Assembly: GCA_947495555.1 (NCBI GenBank)
Contig: CANLZI010000001.1
Location: forward strand, 1,774,861 to 1,838,860
Reading direction: 5' to 3'
Source of the DNA: an uncultured Erythrobacter sp.
GTDB taxonomy: Bacteria; Pseudomonadota; Alphaproteobacteria; Sphingomonadales; Sphingomonadaceae
Length of the DNA stretch: 64,000 bases
Under the pieces are notes generated by a model. It did not search any database. It saw nothing but the letters and a program-made list of their open reading frames with translations, and had not been told where the DNA came from. Shown here piece after piece: positions 8,696 through 17,705 of the stretch. The position numbers and the translations under genes are program-made. Numbering within the stretch: position 1 is the stretch's first letter; every line of letters begins with the position of its first letter.

Positions 8696-9754
8696 ATGAC
8701 TTCCCCACACAACAAAATTCGACCTCTGGCATTGGCCAAGTGGCTCTATTGTGTGGCTGCTATGGTGGTGTTGATTGTGGTGGTTGGTGGCATCACCCGA
8801 CTGACCGAAAGCGGCCTTTCGATCACCCAATGGCAGCCCGTGACGGGTGTTTTGCCTCCGTTAGACGAGGCGACGTGGTTGACCGAGTATGACAAGTATC
8901 GGGCGACGCCTGAATTCATCTATGAGGCCGGACCAGCAGGCATGACGCTGGCAGACTTCAAGTTTATCTTCTTCTGGGAATGGTTTCATCGATTGATGGG
9001 GCGCCTGATCGGGTTGGCCTTTGCCCTGCCGCTGATGTGGTTTTGGGTTCGGGGCGCCATCCCCAAGGGCTATACTCCGAGATTGATCGCCCTGTTGGCG
9101 CTGGGCGGATTGCAGGGAGTTTTCGGCTGGTTGATGGTGCGCTCCGGTTTGTCGGGCCAGATGACCGATGTCAGCCATTTCTGGCTTTCCATTCATTTGC
9201 TGACAGCGCTGTTCACCTTGGGCGGCCTGATCTGGACTGCGCTGGATCTGCGCAATTTGGCAGCCGATCCCGGCAGCAGGCCCGCTCGACTGACCGGTAT
9301 CTCCGCATTGGTGGCTGCGGTCTTGTTCGTGCAATTGCTGCTTGGCGCATGGGTGGCAGGCTTGAACGCTGGCCATGCATCCTATGATTGGCCGCTGATG
9401 AATGGGCGGTTGGTTCCCGAAGTTGACCTGCGCCAAGGTTGGTTGTGGGCGCTAACCCACGATCCCTATTTGCTGCATTTCCTGCACCGTTGGTGGGCAT
9501 GGATAGCGGTGGCGGCGCTGATCTGGCTGGCGCGTAAAGTGCGCCATATTGATCGGCGCGCCTCGGTTGCGATTCACAGCGCCTTTGGGATCCAGATCCT
9601 GCTGGGGATTGCCACTGTGATGACCGGTGTTGCCCTGTGGTTGGCGGTTGCCCATCAGTTGTTCGGCGCCTTGTTGGTCGCGGCAACGGCTTGGGGCATG
9701 CATGTGGCAGGCGTGCCTTCAACGCAGCATGATGCGCGGAAGGCTCACTCATGA
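8696..9754 (+). CDS. ctaA: Haem A synthase, COX15/CtaA type 2
   Basis: Haem A synthase hydroxylates the C8 methyl of haem O to make haem A for cytochrome c oxidase. The protein is an eight-helix inner-membrane enzyme. Type 2 motifs are visible: GGITRLTESGLSITQWQPVTGVLPP, FFWEWFHRLMGRLIG with a haem-ligand histidine, HFWLSIHL, GLNAGHASYDWPLMNG, LLHFLHRWWAW and AVAHQLFGALL. It is 352 residues from the ATG at 8696. The frame is open further upstream but lacks family homology there. Its TGA overlaps the cutA start by 4 bases. Confidence 0.95.
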   Translation: MTSPHNKIRPLALAKWLYCVAAMVVLIVVVGGITRLTESGLSITQWQPVTGVLPPLDEATWLTEYDKYRATPEFIYEAGPAGMTLADFKFIFFWEWFHRLMGRLIGLAFALPLMWFWVRGAIPKGYTPRLIALLALGGLQGVFGWLMVRSGLSGQMTDVSHFWLSIHLLTALFTLGGLIWTALDLRNLAADPGSRPARLTGISALVAAVLFVQLLLGAWVAGLNAGHASYDWPLMNGRLVPEVDLRQGWLWALTHDPYLLHFLHRWWAWIAVAALIWLARKVRHIDRRASVAIHSAFGIQILLGIATVMTGVALWLAVAHQLFGALLVAATAWGMHVAGVPSTQHDARKAHS

Positions 9755-10098
9755 CGGCGATGGTATGGTGTCCCTTTCCAAGCAAAGACGTGGCAAGAAC
9801 CATTGCCGCCGCGCTGCTCGATGAAAAGCTGATTGGTTGCGCCAATATTCTGGGTGACATGGAATCCATGTTCGAGTGGGACGGTGAAAGGGGTGAGGCG
9901 CAAGAAACCGGCGTGTTGTTCAAATGCGATGCCCGGCTGCTCCACAAGGTGGTAGATCGCTTGGGCGAGCTGCATCCCTATGATACACCTGCAATTCTGG
10001 GTTGGAGATGTGATACCGCGCCCCAGGCTGTGCAGGCCTGGCTGGCGAATACCGCAGGCAATAATGGCGCTGGCAATAATGACTTTACCGGGGGGTAA
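9751..10098 (+). CDS. cutA: CutA1 divalent-cation tolerance protein
   Basis: CutA is a small trimeric ferredoxin-like-fold protein linked to copper and divalent-cation tolerance; its biochemical role is not settled. Family motifs are visible: AAALLDEKLIGCANILGDMESMFEWDGE, EETGVLFKC-like LFKCDARLLHKVVDRL, and HPYDTPAILGW. The start overlaps the ctaA stop (ATGA), so translation is probably coupled. The last 15 residues are Asn/Gly-rich and not part of the family core. Confidence 0.92.
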   Translation: MTAMVWCPFPSKDVARTIAAALLDEKLIGCANILGDMESMFEWDGERGEAQETGVLFKCDARLLHKVVDRLGELHPYDTPAILGWRCDTAPQAVQAWLANTAGNNGAGNNDFTGG

Positions 10099-10102
10099 TC
10101 TG

Positions 10103-10843
10103 ATGAAATCTGTCTCTCGCCGCAGGCTACTCGGCTATTCAACCCTGCTTGGGGTGGGGATTGGCACTGGTTTGCCAGGCCTCAGCCTTTTGGGAAGCAG
10201 TCCAACACATGCCGCCGCCCTATTGCCTTCAGGCAATTGGTTGCTGTCCCGCCTGATTGAACGCCAATTGAGCGATGGTAACTTCATTTCAATTGCCCGC
10301 AGCTGGGGGGTGCAGTTTCGCGCCAGTGCGACCGGCATTGAAGCCATAGGCAACCAGTTGAGTGTCGAGGTGAAGGCTCCAGATCAGCTTGCCGAGTTGG
10401 CGCGGTTGGAAGAGCAGCGGGTGTCGAGTTTACTGCCTATCGCAATGAATTCACGCGGCATGATTTATTCCGCGGGCGATGCCGAAACTGACGAAGATTT
10501 GGCCAAGGCGGTCGTTTTGGCCAAGCAAATCATGGCTCAAGCTGGTGCCAGCGACGCCAAGCAAGATCAGGCGCGGCAATTCATGAGCCAGTTGCAAGGA
10601 GCAGCTCAACCCGTTTTGGAAAGCTTGCCGCCCGATCTGTTTTTCCCATCGGGCAAAAAGGTCGAGAAGACCGAGGCTGTACCATTACCCGATGGCACAT
10701 ATGGCCAGTTCCGATTGGAATATTTGGGCACGCCCCAGGCTGACACTTCGTTGCTGGATACAGCGCAACGGATCATCACCACAACGATTGGTCAAAGCAG
10801 CCGGATTTCGCGCGAAACTTGGTCGCTTAAACCGCTCCAATAA
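10103..10843 (+). CDS. Hypothetical exported protein with Tat-like signal
   Basis: The ATG at 10103 gives 246 residues beginning SRRRLLGYSTLLGVGIGTG, a twin-arginine-type signal, with probable cleavage after THA near residue 36. The rest is a soluble domain with no motif I recognise. A helical acidic middle (AETDEDLAKAVVLAKQIMAQ) precedes LPPDLFFPSGKKVEK. It follows cutA by 4 bases and may be the last gene of a ctaA-cutA operon. Export by Tat would imply folding before transport, but no cofactor site can be seen. Confidence 0.7.
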   Translation: MKSVSRRRLLGYSTLLGVGIGTGLPGLSLLGSSPTHAAALLPSGNWLLSRLIERQLSDGNFISIARSWGVQFRASATGIEAIGNQLSVEVKAPDQLAELARLEEQRVSSLLPIAMNSRGMIYSAGDAETDEDLAKAVVLAKQIMAQAGASDAKQDQARQFMSQLQGAAQPVLESLPPDLFFPSGKKVEKTEAVPLPDGTYGQFRLEYLGTPQADTSLLDTAQRIITTTIGQSSRISRETWSLKPLQ

Positions 10844-11034
10844 CGGCACTCTCGCGCTACGGTATTATTTTACCTCCGCTGAAAGGCGCGGATTTGCTTG
10901 ACTTGCGCGGCATGAATCGACAAATGCCCGCGCTCTGGTTGTATCTGGATGATTTCCGGTGCGGCCCATCAAAGAATCATGACAGTAATTCTCGGCATCG
11001 GCTGAGGCTTACACAATTTAGGACACACTGACCC

Positions 11035-11514
11035 ATGAAGGCGCTCAGCAAACAGACCCGGTCAATCAAACCGGCCGAGGTCGAAAAGAACTGGATCCTG
11101 ATCGACGCGGAAAATCTCGTCGTTGGTCGGCTTGCCAGCCTTATCGCCAGCCGCTTGCGCGGTAAGCATAAGCCAAGCTTTACTCCTCACGTTGACTGCG
11201 GTGATCACGTTGTTGTGATCAATGCTGACAAGGTGAAGTTCACCAGCAACAAAGCGAACACCAAAACCTATTACAAGCACACCGGCTATGTCGGTGGCAT
11301 CAAGGAAACCACGCCTGCCAAGATCCTGGAAGGTCGTTTCCCGCACCGCGTGCTTGAAAAAGCGATTGAGCGGATGATCCCGCGCGGTCCGCTGGGTCGC
11401 GAGCAAATGCGTTCGCTGCATCTCTATAACGGCACCGAGCACCCACACGAAGGCAACAAGCCTGAAGTGCTGGACGTTGCCTCTATGAACCGCAAGAATA
11501 AGGTTTCCGCATAA
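11035..11514 (+). CDS. rplM: 50S ribosomal protein L13
   Basis: L13 is an early assembly protein of the large ribosomal subunit. The 159-residue sequence shows the family features: [73 protein letters not shown]. The ATG is clear. Its TAA overlaps the ATG of rpsI by one base, the standard rplM-rpsI operon. About 190 bases of non-coding sequence precede it; they contain a TTGACT with no convincing -10. Confidence 0.98.
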   Translation: MKALSKQTRSIKPAEVEKNWILIDAENLVVGRLASLIASRLRGKHKPSFTPHVDCGDHVVVINADKVKFTSNKANTKTYYKHTGYVGGIKETTPAKILEGRFPHRVLEKAIERMIPRGPLGREQMRSLHLYNGTEHPHEGNKPEVLDVASMNRKNKVSA

Positions 11515-12125
11515 TGGCTGACGAAAAGAACGCAGAAACGCCAGCAACCGAAACTGCTGCGCCCGAAGCTGCCGCACCTGAAGCTGCTGCTCCAGAAGTG
11601 ACAGAAAAAGCCGCTGAAACTGTGACGGATCTGGCCGATCTTAAGGACATCGCTGGCGATGCCCCGAATGCAGACGCGTCTACGGCAGAAAACGTTGTGG
11701 TTGAAACCATGCCTTTGCGTGAGCAAGAGCTGGACGCACAAGGTCGCGCCTATGCTACCGGCCGTCGTAAAGACGCGGTTGCCCGGGTTTGGATCAAGCC
11801 TGGCAAGGGCGTTGTGACGATCAATGGCAAGGAACAGGACGTCTATTTTGCGCGCCCTACCCTGCGTCTGATCATCAACCAGCCGTTTTCCATCACCGAG
11901 CGTGAAGGCCAATATGACGTTGTTGCCACTGTGCGCGGCGGCGGTCTGTCTGGTCAAGCTGGTGCAGTTAAGCACGGCGTTGCTCAAGCACTGACCCGTT
12001 ACGAGCCGGCCTTGCGTGCCACCGTCAAAGCGGCAGGCTTCCTGACCCGCGATAGCCGTGTGGTTGAACGTAAGAAATACGGTCGGGCCAAAGCTCGTCG
12101 TAGCTTCCAGTTCTCGAAGCGCTGA
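11514..12125 (+). CDS. rpsI: 30S ribosomal protein S9 with long acidic N-terminal extension
   Basis: The C-terminal part, from about residue 79 ([19 protein letters not shown]), is a normal S9 and ends in the expected basic tail RRSFQFSKR that reaches the P-site tRNA. Ahead of it lies an extension of about 75 residues, rich in Ala, Glu and Pro with a repeated AAPEAAAPE motif, not present in E. coli S9 (about 130 residues). The ATG that overlaps the rplM stop starts this extension. An internal start would discard it but would break the tight coupling with rplM. Confidence 0.97.
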   Translation: MADEKNAETPATETAAPEAAAPEAAAPEVTEKAAETVTDLADLKDIAGDAPNADASTAENVVVETMPLREQELDAQGRAYATGRRKDAVARVWIKPGKGVVTINGKEQDVYFARPTLRLIINQPFSITEREGQYDVVATVRGGGLSGQAGAVKHGVAQALTRYEPALRATVKAAGFLTRDSRVVERKKYGRAKARRSFQFSKR

Positions 12126-12151
12126 TTTACCAGCCTTTGGACAAAGACAAG

Positions 12152-12183
12152 AGGGCGGCCCTGCTGGGGCTGCCCTTTTTCTT
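12152..12183 (+). terminator. Intrinsic terminator of rplM-rpsI
   Basis: A 10-base stem (AGGGCGGCCC with GGGCTGCCCT, one G-U pair) with a short loop is followed by a T-rich tract. It begins 26 bases after the rpsI stop. Confidence 0.85.
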
Positions 12184-12203
12184 TGCGCAAATCAGCGGGA
12201 TAT

Positions 12204-12944
12204 CTATTCGTCCAGAACCCGGCGCTCGACGCTGATCACTTCGCTCTTTGAGCAAGTCAGCACCTGATAGCTAGGCGGGCTGCCCCGCAACCGGTTGGAC
12301 AAGGTTCCTGCCCCCAGCATGCGCATCTTGTGACCATCGCGCGAGCGCGAACTGTCAAACGGCACATGCACATGGCCCGAGATAATTGCATCTGCTCCGC
12401 TGGCGGCTATCTTCGAAAAGGCCTGATCACCGCCAATGGTCGGGTTGGGCTTGTCATCATCGGGCCCCAGCAAGGGGTGGTGGCAAAACACCAGTTTGAG
12501 CCGCGTATCCGCAATCATAGATCGCAGATGCATGATTGTTGAATCCAGCGATGCCTTTCGCACGACTCCGTCAGAAAGAGGAATGCGGGGTTGCACACTG
12601 ACCGTTGTCACAAATGGAACCAGCACAACATCGTCAGATTCGAGAGCACTGCCCACTTCCGCATACAGTTTGCGGAATCGCCGATAGGGGTCGGTCAACC
12701 GCTCCCACAGATTATAGTAAGGCATGTCGTGATTGCCCGCACACAGAACAATTGGGCATTCGAACTGGCTGAAATACTCGCTTGCGGCGTCAAATTCTGA
12801 ATGCTTCGCGCGCTGGGTCAAATCACCGGTGCAAATCAACGCATCAGGCTTTTCGTCAGATACGGCCTGGGCAAGACGAGCGAGCGCGTCCTGATTCTCA
12901 ATCCCGAAATGGGGATCGCTGAAATGGAAAAGCCTTGTTGTCAT
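12204..12944 (-). CDS. Calcineurin-like metallophosphoesterase
   Basis: This is a two-metal phosphoesterase of about 247 residues. The five metal and phosphate motifs are present in order: FSDPHFG, GDLT, AGNHD, CHHPLLG and SGHVHVP. This layout suits a cyclic-nucleotide or nucleotide phosphodiesterase of the Icc/CpdA type, but the substrate cannot be assigned from sequence alone. I chose the ATG at 12944 because the core beta-strand (RLFHFSDPHFG) starts right after it. It is convergent with rpsI. Confidence 0.88.
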   Translation of the reverse strand: MTTRLFHFSDPHFGIENQDALARLAQAVSDEKPDALICTGDLTQRAKHSEFDAASEYFSQFECPIVLCAGNHDMPYYNLWERLTDPYRRFRKLYAEVGSALESDDVVLVPFVTTVSVQPRIPLSDGVVRKASLDSTIMHLRSMIADTRLKLVFCHHPLLGPDDDKPNPTIGGDQAFSKIAASGADAIISGHVHVPFDSSRSRDGHKMRMLGAGTLSNRLRGSPPSYQVLTCSKSEVISVERRVLDE

Positions 12945-13015
12945 ATATTTTGGTGCCCTCTGCCGAAAACCAAGCGCCAACAGCGTCAATAGGCAAGGCC
13001 TAATCCAATTCTTGG

Positions 13016-13363
13016 TTAGATCCGATCACCCAGGATGAGCCACGCAGCCACTGCGTTGAGGCCAGAATAAATCAAATAAGCCCAAGCCAGCGCTGGCCAT
13101 CCATTCGCAACCAGCATCATTGCGGCGAGCAAGACCATGAATTCCGTGGCCATGGTCAAGCGGCCACCCAGCATATGCACAAACCATGGCATCTGCCCCA
13201 ACAAGGGGTGATCGCTCTCCAACACCGCCTTGTGAAGGGCGAAATTGGCGATTCCGAGAAAGAAGATGAGGACAATGGCCATTGTTACAAAATTGCGTAT
13301 CCGTTTGTCGGTTTGAAACAGCCGTTCGACCGGCACTTTGCGACAGTCGTCATGTTGCAGCAT
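13016..13363 (-). CDS. Hypothetical small membrane protein
   Basis: From the ATG at 13363 the protein has 115 residues. Three or four hydrophobic segments follow a basic N-terminal tail: IVLIFFLGIANFAL, FMVLLAAMMLVANGW and AWAYLIYSGLNAVAAWLIL. No family is recognised. An ATG at 13282 would start just before the first membrane segment but has no ribosome site either. It reads in the same direction as the metallophosphoesterase. Confidence 0.6.
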   Translation of the reverse strand: MLQHDDCRKVPVERLFQTDKRIRNFVTMAIVLIFFLGIANFALHKAVLESDHPLLGQMPWFVHMLGGRLTMATEFMVLLAAMMLVANGWPALAWAYLIYSGLNAVAAWLILGDRI

Positions 13364-13485
13364 CGCTGATCGACCGGCGCAAGGCAATTGTCGAGCATCG
13401 CATGATCGAGCGCAAGCCTTCAGCTAATTCTTAAATCGCGAACACGGCCTCACCCCCCCTTGAAGGCCAGCAAATGGAGGATACC

Positions 13486-13794
13486 ATGATTAAGTATACA
13501 GCAACAGCAGCGGCTCTTGGGCTCGCACTCATCGCAACCCCCGCAATGGCCAACGATATCCCAGCAAGATCGACTGCGATCGAATATCGTGATCTGAACC
13601 TCTCGACCCCTGAAGGCCAAGATACACTCAAACGCAGGATCAACGCAGCCGCACGTCAAGTTTGCAAAGTTTCCCGTGTGCAAACCGGGACCCGGGTCAA
13701 ATCTCGCGGTCAATCTCAATGCCTCAAGCATGCCCGCAAGAGCGCGACCAAGCAGGTTGCCACTATGATTTCTGAAGCTCGACGAGGCGGGTAA
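13486..13794 (+). CDS. UrcA family exported protein
   Basis: This small exported protein (102 residues) has a classical signal peptide, with cleavage expected after PAMA. The mature part matches the UrcA family of Sphingomonadales and Caulobacterales: YRDLNLSTPEGQDTLKRRINAAARQVC, with a second cysteine near the end (QSQCLKHA). UrcA function is unknown. GGAGG about 6 bases upstream fixes the start at 13486 rather than the ATG at 13474. A strong terminator follows. Confidence 0.85.
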   Translation: MIKYTATAAALGLALIATPAMANDIPARSTAIEYRDLNLSTPEGQDTLKRRINAAARQVCKVSRVQTGTRVKSRGQSQCLKHARKSATKQVATMISEARRGG

Positions 13795-13827
13795 ACCGCT
13801 CGTTTGACTTGTGCTTCGGCACATCCT

Positions 13828-13873
13828 GCGGTCCGAGCCCTTCCAGTCCCTGGGCTCGGGCCGCAACTTTTTT
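13828..13873 (+). terminator. Intrinsic terminator of the urcA-like gene
   Basis: A 13-base stem (GCGGTCCGAGCCC with GGGCTCGGGCCGC, one G-U pair) has an 11-base loop and is followed by a run of six Ts. Confidence 0.85.
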
Positions 13874-13941
13874 CAATTCTGGAAGGGTACTGAGGTTGGG
13901 CAAAGCCATGCTTCATGACCGCGCCCTAAATCTGCCTGCCC

Positions 13942-14703
13942 TTATCTTCCTGCCATCGCCTTGACCTTGGACAGATAGGTACGCCCGATGCGCAACGCAT
14001 CGCCCTCTTCCAACTCGGCAGACCATACACCCAAACCATCATGGCGAAGGCCGCGGATGTGATCCTTGCGCAATATGGTTGATCGGTGGATGCGGATGAA
14101 TTGGGCTGGGTCTAGCTTCTTCTCCAAACCCGCAATTGTCTGTAGCAACAGATAAGACCGCGCATCGTCGCCCTGGCCGACATGCAGGCGCACATAATCG
14201 CGCTCTGCATCGATCCGGCCGACCTCGCTGATGGCAATTCGCAACAATTCCGAGCGATGCGGTACCCACAATTCGCTCAACCATTCGCTTTGCACCTCAC
14301 CGGTTGATCCATGGCGAGATATTGCCCGGTCAATCGCGCGCGACAGGCGATCCGCGGCAACTGGTTTCAAGACATAATCGATCGCATCGAGATCGAAGGC
14401 CTCGACCGCAAAATCATCATGAGCGGTCACAAATATCACCGCCGGAGGTGTCCTGTCAGCATTCCGCGCCAAAGCTTTAGCGACGCCCAGCCCATCGAGC
14501 TTGGGCATTGTCATATCGAGCAAAATCAAGTCCGGTTTAAGGGCCTCGACCAGTCGTAGGGCGGCCTCGCCATCGCTGGCTGTCCCAACGACATTTATGG
14601 AGGCAAGTTCGGCGCTGATGACCTGCATTCGCTCAACCGCCAATGGTTCGTCATCAACGATCAATGTCCGCAAGACAGCATCAAGGGGTGGGGTGTCAGC
14701 CAT
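13942..14703 (-). CDS. LytTR-type response regulator
   Basis: This is a two-domain response regulator of 253 residues. The receiver domain has the acidic pair at Asp17/18, the phospho-acceptor Asp63 in LLDMTMPKLDG, and a conserved lysine in DYVLKPV. Residues about 150-250 form a LytTR DNA-binding domain (RDYVRLHVG, FIRIHRSTILRKDHI, DALRIGRTYL). It is the partner of the LytS-like kinase encoded just upstream, with which it overlaps by 8 bases. Target promoters are unknown. Confidence 0.93.
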   Translation of the reverse strand: MADTPPLDAVLRTLIVDDEPLAVERMQVISAELASINVVGTASDGEAALRLVEALKPDLILLDMTMPKLDGLGVAKALARNADRTPPAVIFVTAHDDFAVEAFDLDAIDYVLKPVAADRLSRAIDRAISRHGSTGEVQSEWLSELWVPHRSELLRIAISEVGRIDAERDYVRLHVGQGDDARSYLLLQTIAGLEKKLDPAQFIRIHRSTILRKDHIRGLRHDGLGVWSAELEEGDALRIGRTYLSKVKAMAGR

Positions 14704-15916
14704 TACGCGTCAGAGGTATGCGAATCTCGCTCTTATAGCCACCCGGAATCGGTCCGGAAGTTAGTGCAACATCAGACCCAAAGCGCGCCTCCAGGCGATC
14801 GCGGACATTGGCCAGCCCTATTCCAAACCCATGCGCGCTATCTTTGGGCAAATCTGGACCATCGTCGCTCACGCTGATGACCAGCCGGTCAAATTCCTCA
14901 CGCGCCGCAATAGTAATTGTCACAGGCCGCGTGACTGTAGACACCGCATATTTGACCGAGTTCTCTACCAAAGGCTGCAAGATCATACCGGGCACCCTCG
15001 CCTTGTGCAGATCTGCCGGAATATCGAATTGGCTGATCAGCCGCTCAGGAAAACGAACAGACTCGATCGAGAGGTAGAGGCGCTGCAAATCAATCTCGTC
15101 CGCCAAAGTGACATCAGAGGTAGGATCATCGGCCAGGCTGTGGCGGTAGAAGTTAGAAATGGTCTGAATCATCTGCTCGGCCCGCTCTGCCTTTCCGGTC
15201 ATGACCAAGGCCGACAGGGAATTCAGCGTGTTGAACAGGAAGTGCGGATTCACCTGATAGCGCAGACTGCGCAGCTCTGCCGCCTTTGCGGCATTGCGGA
15301 ATTGCTGCTCGCGCCGCTCGGCTTCGCGCGCTTGCGAAATTGCAACCAGTGAGAAATAGAGCGAGCCCCATGCCAGCAACATGAAATATCGGCTAAACGC
15401 CAATTCTGTCAGGGGTCGCAAATAGCCGATCAGGCCTCCTTCAGCCTTTTTGGAGCCGAAGCCTCGTGCGCTCGGCGCAGAATCTGACATAGCCTCGGCA
15501 TCGCTATAATCTTCGCCAGGCATTGCCCGCGTATCGATGAAGATGTTGCCCGTGTTATCTTTGTACTTCTGGGACATCTCCTTCTCATAATATGCGTTCC
15601 TTTCGGAAAAGACGTAATCGTTCACCTGGGCCAGCAAGATAGCGAAGGGCATAGCGAGAAACAGAACAGCGATGGCCTTGACCCAAAGGGGGCGGGCGTC
15701 GAACAAGCGAACCAACGACCACAGGGCAATGGTGGCGAACATGCCCACCAGCGTCACCACCATGCGCAATTGCATCATCCCGATCGCATTTTCACCGTGG
15801 ATTATCTCCCAGCGCAAAGTCGCGATCACGAAATAGGTCAGCCATAAGCCGGCAATGGTCAGAATCACGGCGCGAAAAGGAACGCCTGTCTGAGTCTTGG
15901 TTTGAACACTATCCAT
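14696..15916 (-). CDS. LytS/YehU-type sensor histidine kinase
   Basis: This membrane sensor kinase has about 406 residues. Four hydrophobic segments in the first 200 residues sense an unknown signal, with an extracytoplasmic acidic loop between the third and fourth. The His_kinase motif NPHFLFNTLNSLSAL carries the phospho-accepting His225. A Bergerat ATP-binding domain follows, with NSVKYAVS (N box), DDGPDLP and GFGIGLANVRDRL. I chose the ATG at 15916; an ATG 19 codons upstream is possible. The pair is co-transcribed with the LytTR regulator. Confidence 0.92.
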   Translation of the reverse strand: MDSVQTKTQTGVPFRAVILTIAGLWLTYFVIATLRWEIIHGENAIGMMQLRMVVTLVGMFATIALWSLVRLFDARPLWVKAIAVLFLAMPFAILLAQVNDYVFSERNAYYEKEMSQKYKDNTGNIFIDTRAMPGEDYSDAEAMSDSAPSARGFGSKKAEGGLIGYLRPLTELAFSRYFMLLAWGSLYFSLVAISQAREAERREQQFRNAAKAAELRSLRYQVNPHFLFNTLNSLSALVMTGKAERAEQMIQTISNFYRHSLADDPTSDVTLADEIDLQRLYLSIESVRFPERLISQFDIPADLHKARVPGMILQPLVENSVKYAVSTVTRPVTITIAAREEFDRLVISVSDDGPDLPKDSAHGFGIGLANVRDRLEARFGSDVALTSGPIPGGYKSEIRIPLTRNG

Positions 15917-16015
15917 TGGTTCAATCAAATAGCCGCACACGCGACGGGTGGCCAATCCGTCATCGGTGTACATCTACCGTTCATCGAAAGACCATCGATC
16001 AGAAAGGCCGGAAAT

Positions 16016-17557
16016 TTAGGCGCCTTCCAGCAGATTATCCCTTGCAATCCGCTCTTTCCATTCTTGCGGCGCCTGCTTGTGAACATTGGTTCCATCGCTG
16101 TCGACGGCCACTGTCACGGGCATATCCTGAACCGTGAATTCATAGATCGCTTCCATACCAAGGTCTTCAAAAGCAACGACTTTTGCCTCCTTGATCGCAC
16201 GGCTAACCAAGTAAGCAGCACCACCCACGGCCATCAGATAGGACACTTTGAACCGGCTGATAACATCAACCGCATCGTTCCCGCGCTCGGCCTTGCCAAT
16301 CATCGCCAACAGGCCAAGATCAAGCATCATTTCGGTAAACCTGTCCATCCGGGTGGCGGTGGTGGGGCCAGCCGGACCAACCACTTCGCCCATGACCGGA
16401 TCCACCGGACCGACATAGTAGATGGCCCGATTCTTGAAATCGACGGGCAATTCTTCGCCCTTCTCCAGCATGTCCTGGATGCGCTTGTGCGCGGCATCGC
16501 GGCCGGTCAGCATCGCTCCGTTGAGCAACAAGCGATCACCGGCCTTCCAGCTGGCAACTTCTTCAGCGGTCAGCTCGTCCAGATTGACCCGCTTAGCCTC
16601 GGCTGATGGTTGCCATTCCACTTGGGGCCACTGCGTCAAATCTGGTGGATCAATATAGGCGGCACCCGACCCGTCCATCACAACATGTGCATGTCGCGTG
16701 GCGGCGCAATTGGGGATCATGGCGACCGGCTTTCCAGCCGCGTGACAGGGCCAATCATGGATTTTTACGTCGAGTATGGTGGACAGCCCGCCCAGCCCCT
16801 GCGCGCCCACACCTTGAGCGTTGACCGCATCGAAAATATCAATCCGCAATTGTTCCAAATCATTTTGCGCGCCGCGCTGCTTAAGTTGAGCCATATCAAT
16901 CGGCTCCATCAAGCTTTGCTTGGCCAAGCGCATGCAATGTTCGGCAGTGCCGCCAATGCCAATGCCCAGCATTCCCGGAGGACACCAGCCAGCCCCCATC
17001 GACGGGATTTGTTCTAGGACCCAGTCAACAATATTGTCTGACGGGTTCATCATCTTGAATTTGGATTTGTTCTCGCTGCCGCCACCCTTTGCCGCAACAT
17101 CAATCTCGACCGTATTGCCCGGCACCATTTCAACCGACAAGACACAAGGCGTATTGTCGCGAGTGTTGCGGCGCGTGAACGCTGGATCAGCCAGAATCGA
17201 AGCGCGCAACTTGTTTTCGGGGTGATTGTAGGCGCGCCTGACGCCGTCATCGACCACGTCTTGCAGACTGCGCTTGGATTCCAAGCGACAATCCTGTCCC
17301 CACTTCACGAATACGTTGACGATGCCCGTATCCTGACAGATCGGGCGGTGACCCTCGGCACACATCCGGCTGTTGGTCAGGATCTGCGCAATCGCGTCCT
17401 TGGCCGCTGGGCCTTGTTCCGCCTCATAGGCAACGCCCAGCGCCTTTATGTAATCCATCGGATGGTAGTAAGAGATATATTGTAGCGCATCAGCCACGGT
17501 CTCAATCAGATCGTCTTCTTTGATGGTCACCATTTGGTATTCTGGCATGTCGCTCAT
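16016..17557 (-). CDS. fumA: Fumarate hydratase, class I (iron-sulfur)
   Basis: Class I fumarase interconverts fumarate and L-malate in the TCA cycle with a [4Fe-4S] cluster that also binds substrate. The 513-residue protein has both halves of the family. The N-terminal part shows RPICQDTGIVNVFVKWG, GGGSENKSKF and GWCPPGMLGIGIGGTAE. The C-terminal beta-type part shows NGAMLTGRDAAHKRI, VGPVDPVMGEVVGPAGPTTATRMD and GGAAYLV. Cysteines in ICQDTG, NCAAT and nearby motifs are candidates for the cluster ligands. It is oxygen-sensitive, unlike the class II FumC. Confidence 0.95.
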   Translation of the reverse strand: MSDMPEYQMVTIKEDDLIETVADALQYISYYHPMDYIKALGVAYEAEQGPAAKDAIAQILTNSRMCAEGHRPICQDTGIVNVFVKWGQDCRLESKRSLQDVVDDGVRRAYNHPENKLRASILADPAFTRRNTRDNTPCVLSVEMVPGNTVEIDVAAKGGGSENKSKFKMMNPSDNIVDWVLEQIPSMGAGWCPPGMLGIGIGGTAEHCMRLAKQSLMEPIDMAQLKQRGAQNDLEQLRIDIFDAVNAQGVGAQGLGGLSTILDVKIHDWPCHAAGKPVAMIPNCAATRHAHVVMDGSGAAYIDPPDLTQWPQVEWQPSAEAKRVNLDELTAEEVASWKAGDRLLLNGAMLTGRDAAHKRIQDMLEKGEELPVDFKNRAIYYVGPVDPVMGEVVGPAGPTTATRMDRFTEMMLDLGLLAMIGKAERGNDAVDVISRFKVSYLMAVGGAAYLVSRAIKEAKVVAFEDLGMEAIYEFTVQDMPVTVAVDSDGTNVHKQAPQEWKERIARDNLLEGA

Positions 17558-17660
17558 CGAGGGGGCGCTCCTGTCGGTCGAATCAACAATCTCCTAAGCA
17601 TGTGTGTGGCTTAGCGTCAAAGCACTTGGCGACAGGCTTGGCAGCGTTTACTGGGAGTAA

Positions 17661-17691
17661 TTGACGCACTGTGTTGTTAGTGTAATACAGT
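17661..17691 (+). promoter_or_regulatory. Promoter with overlapping inverted repeat, PCMT-like/tolC operon
   Basis: A sigma70-like promoter is readable: TTGACG at 17661, a 16-base spacer, then TAATAC at 17683. Between and over these elements lies an inverted repeat, ACTGTGTT-N8-AATACAGT (17668-17691), matching at 7 of 8 positions. Its size and position suit a repressor operator, perhaps of the TetR type. Confidence 0.5.
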
Positions 17692-17705
17692 TTGAAGAGA
17701 TCTTT

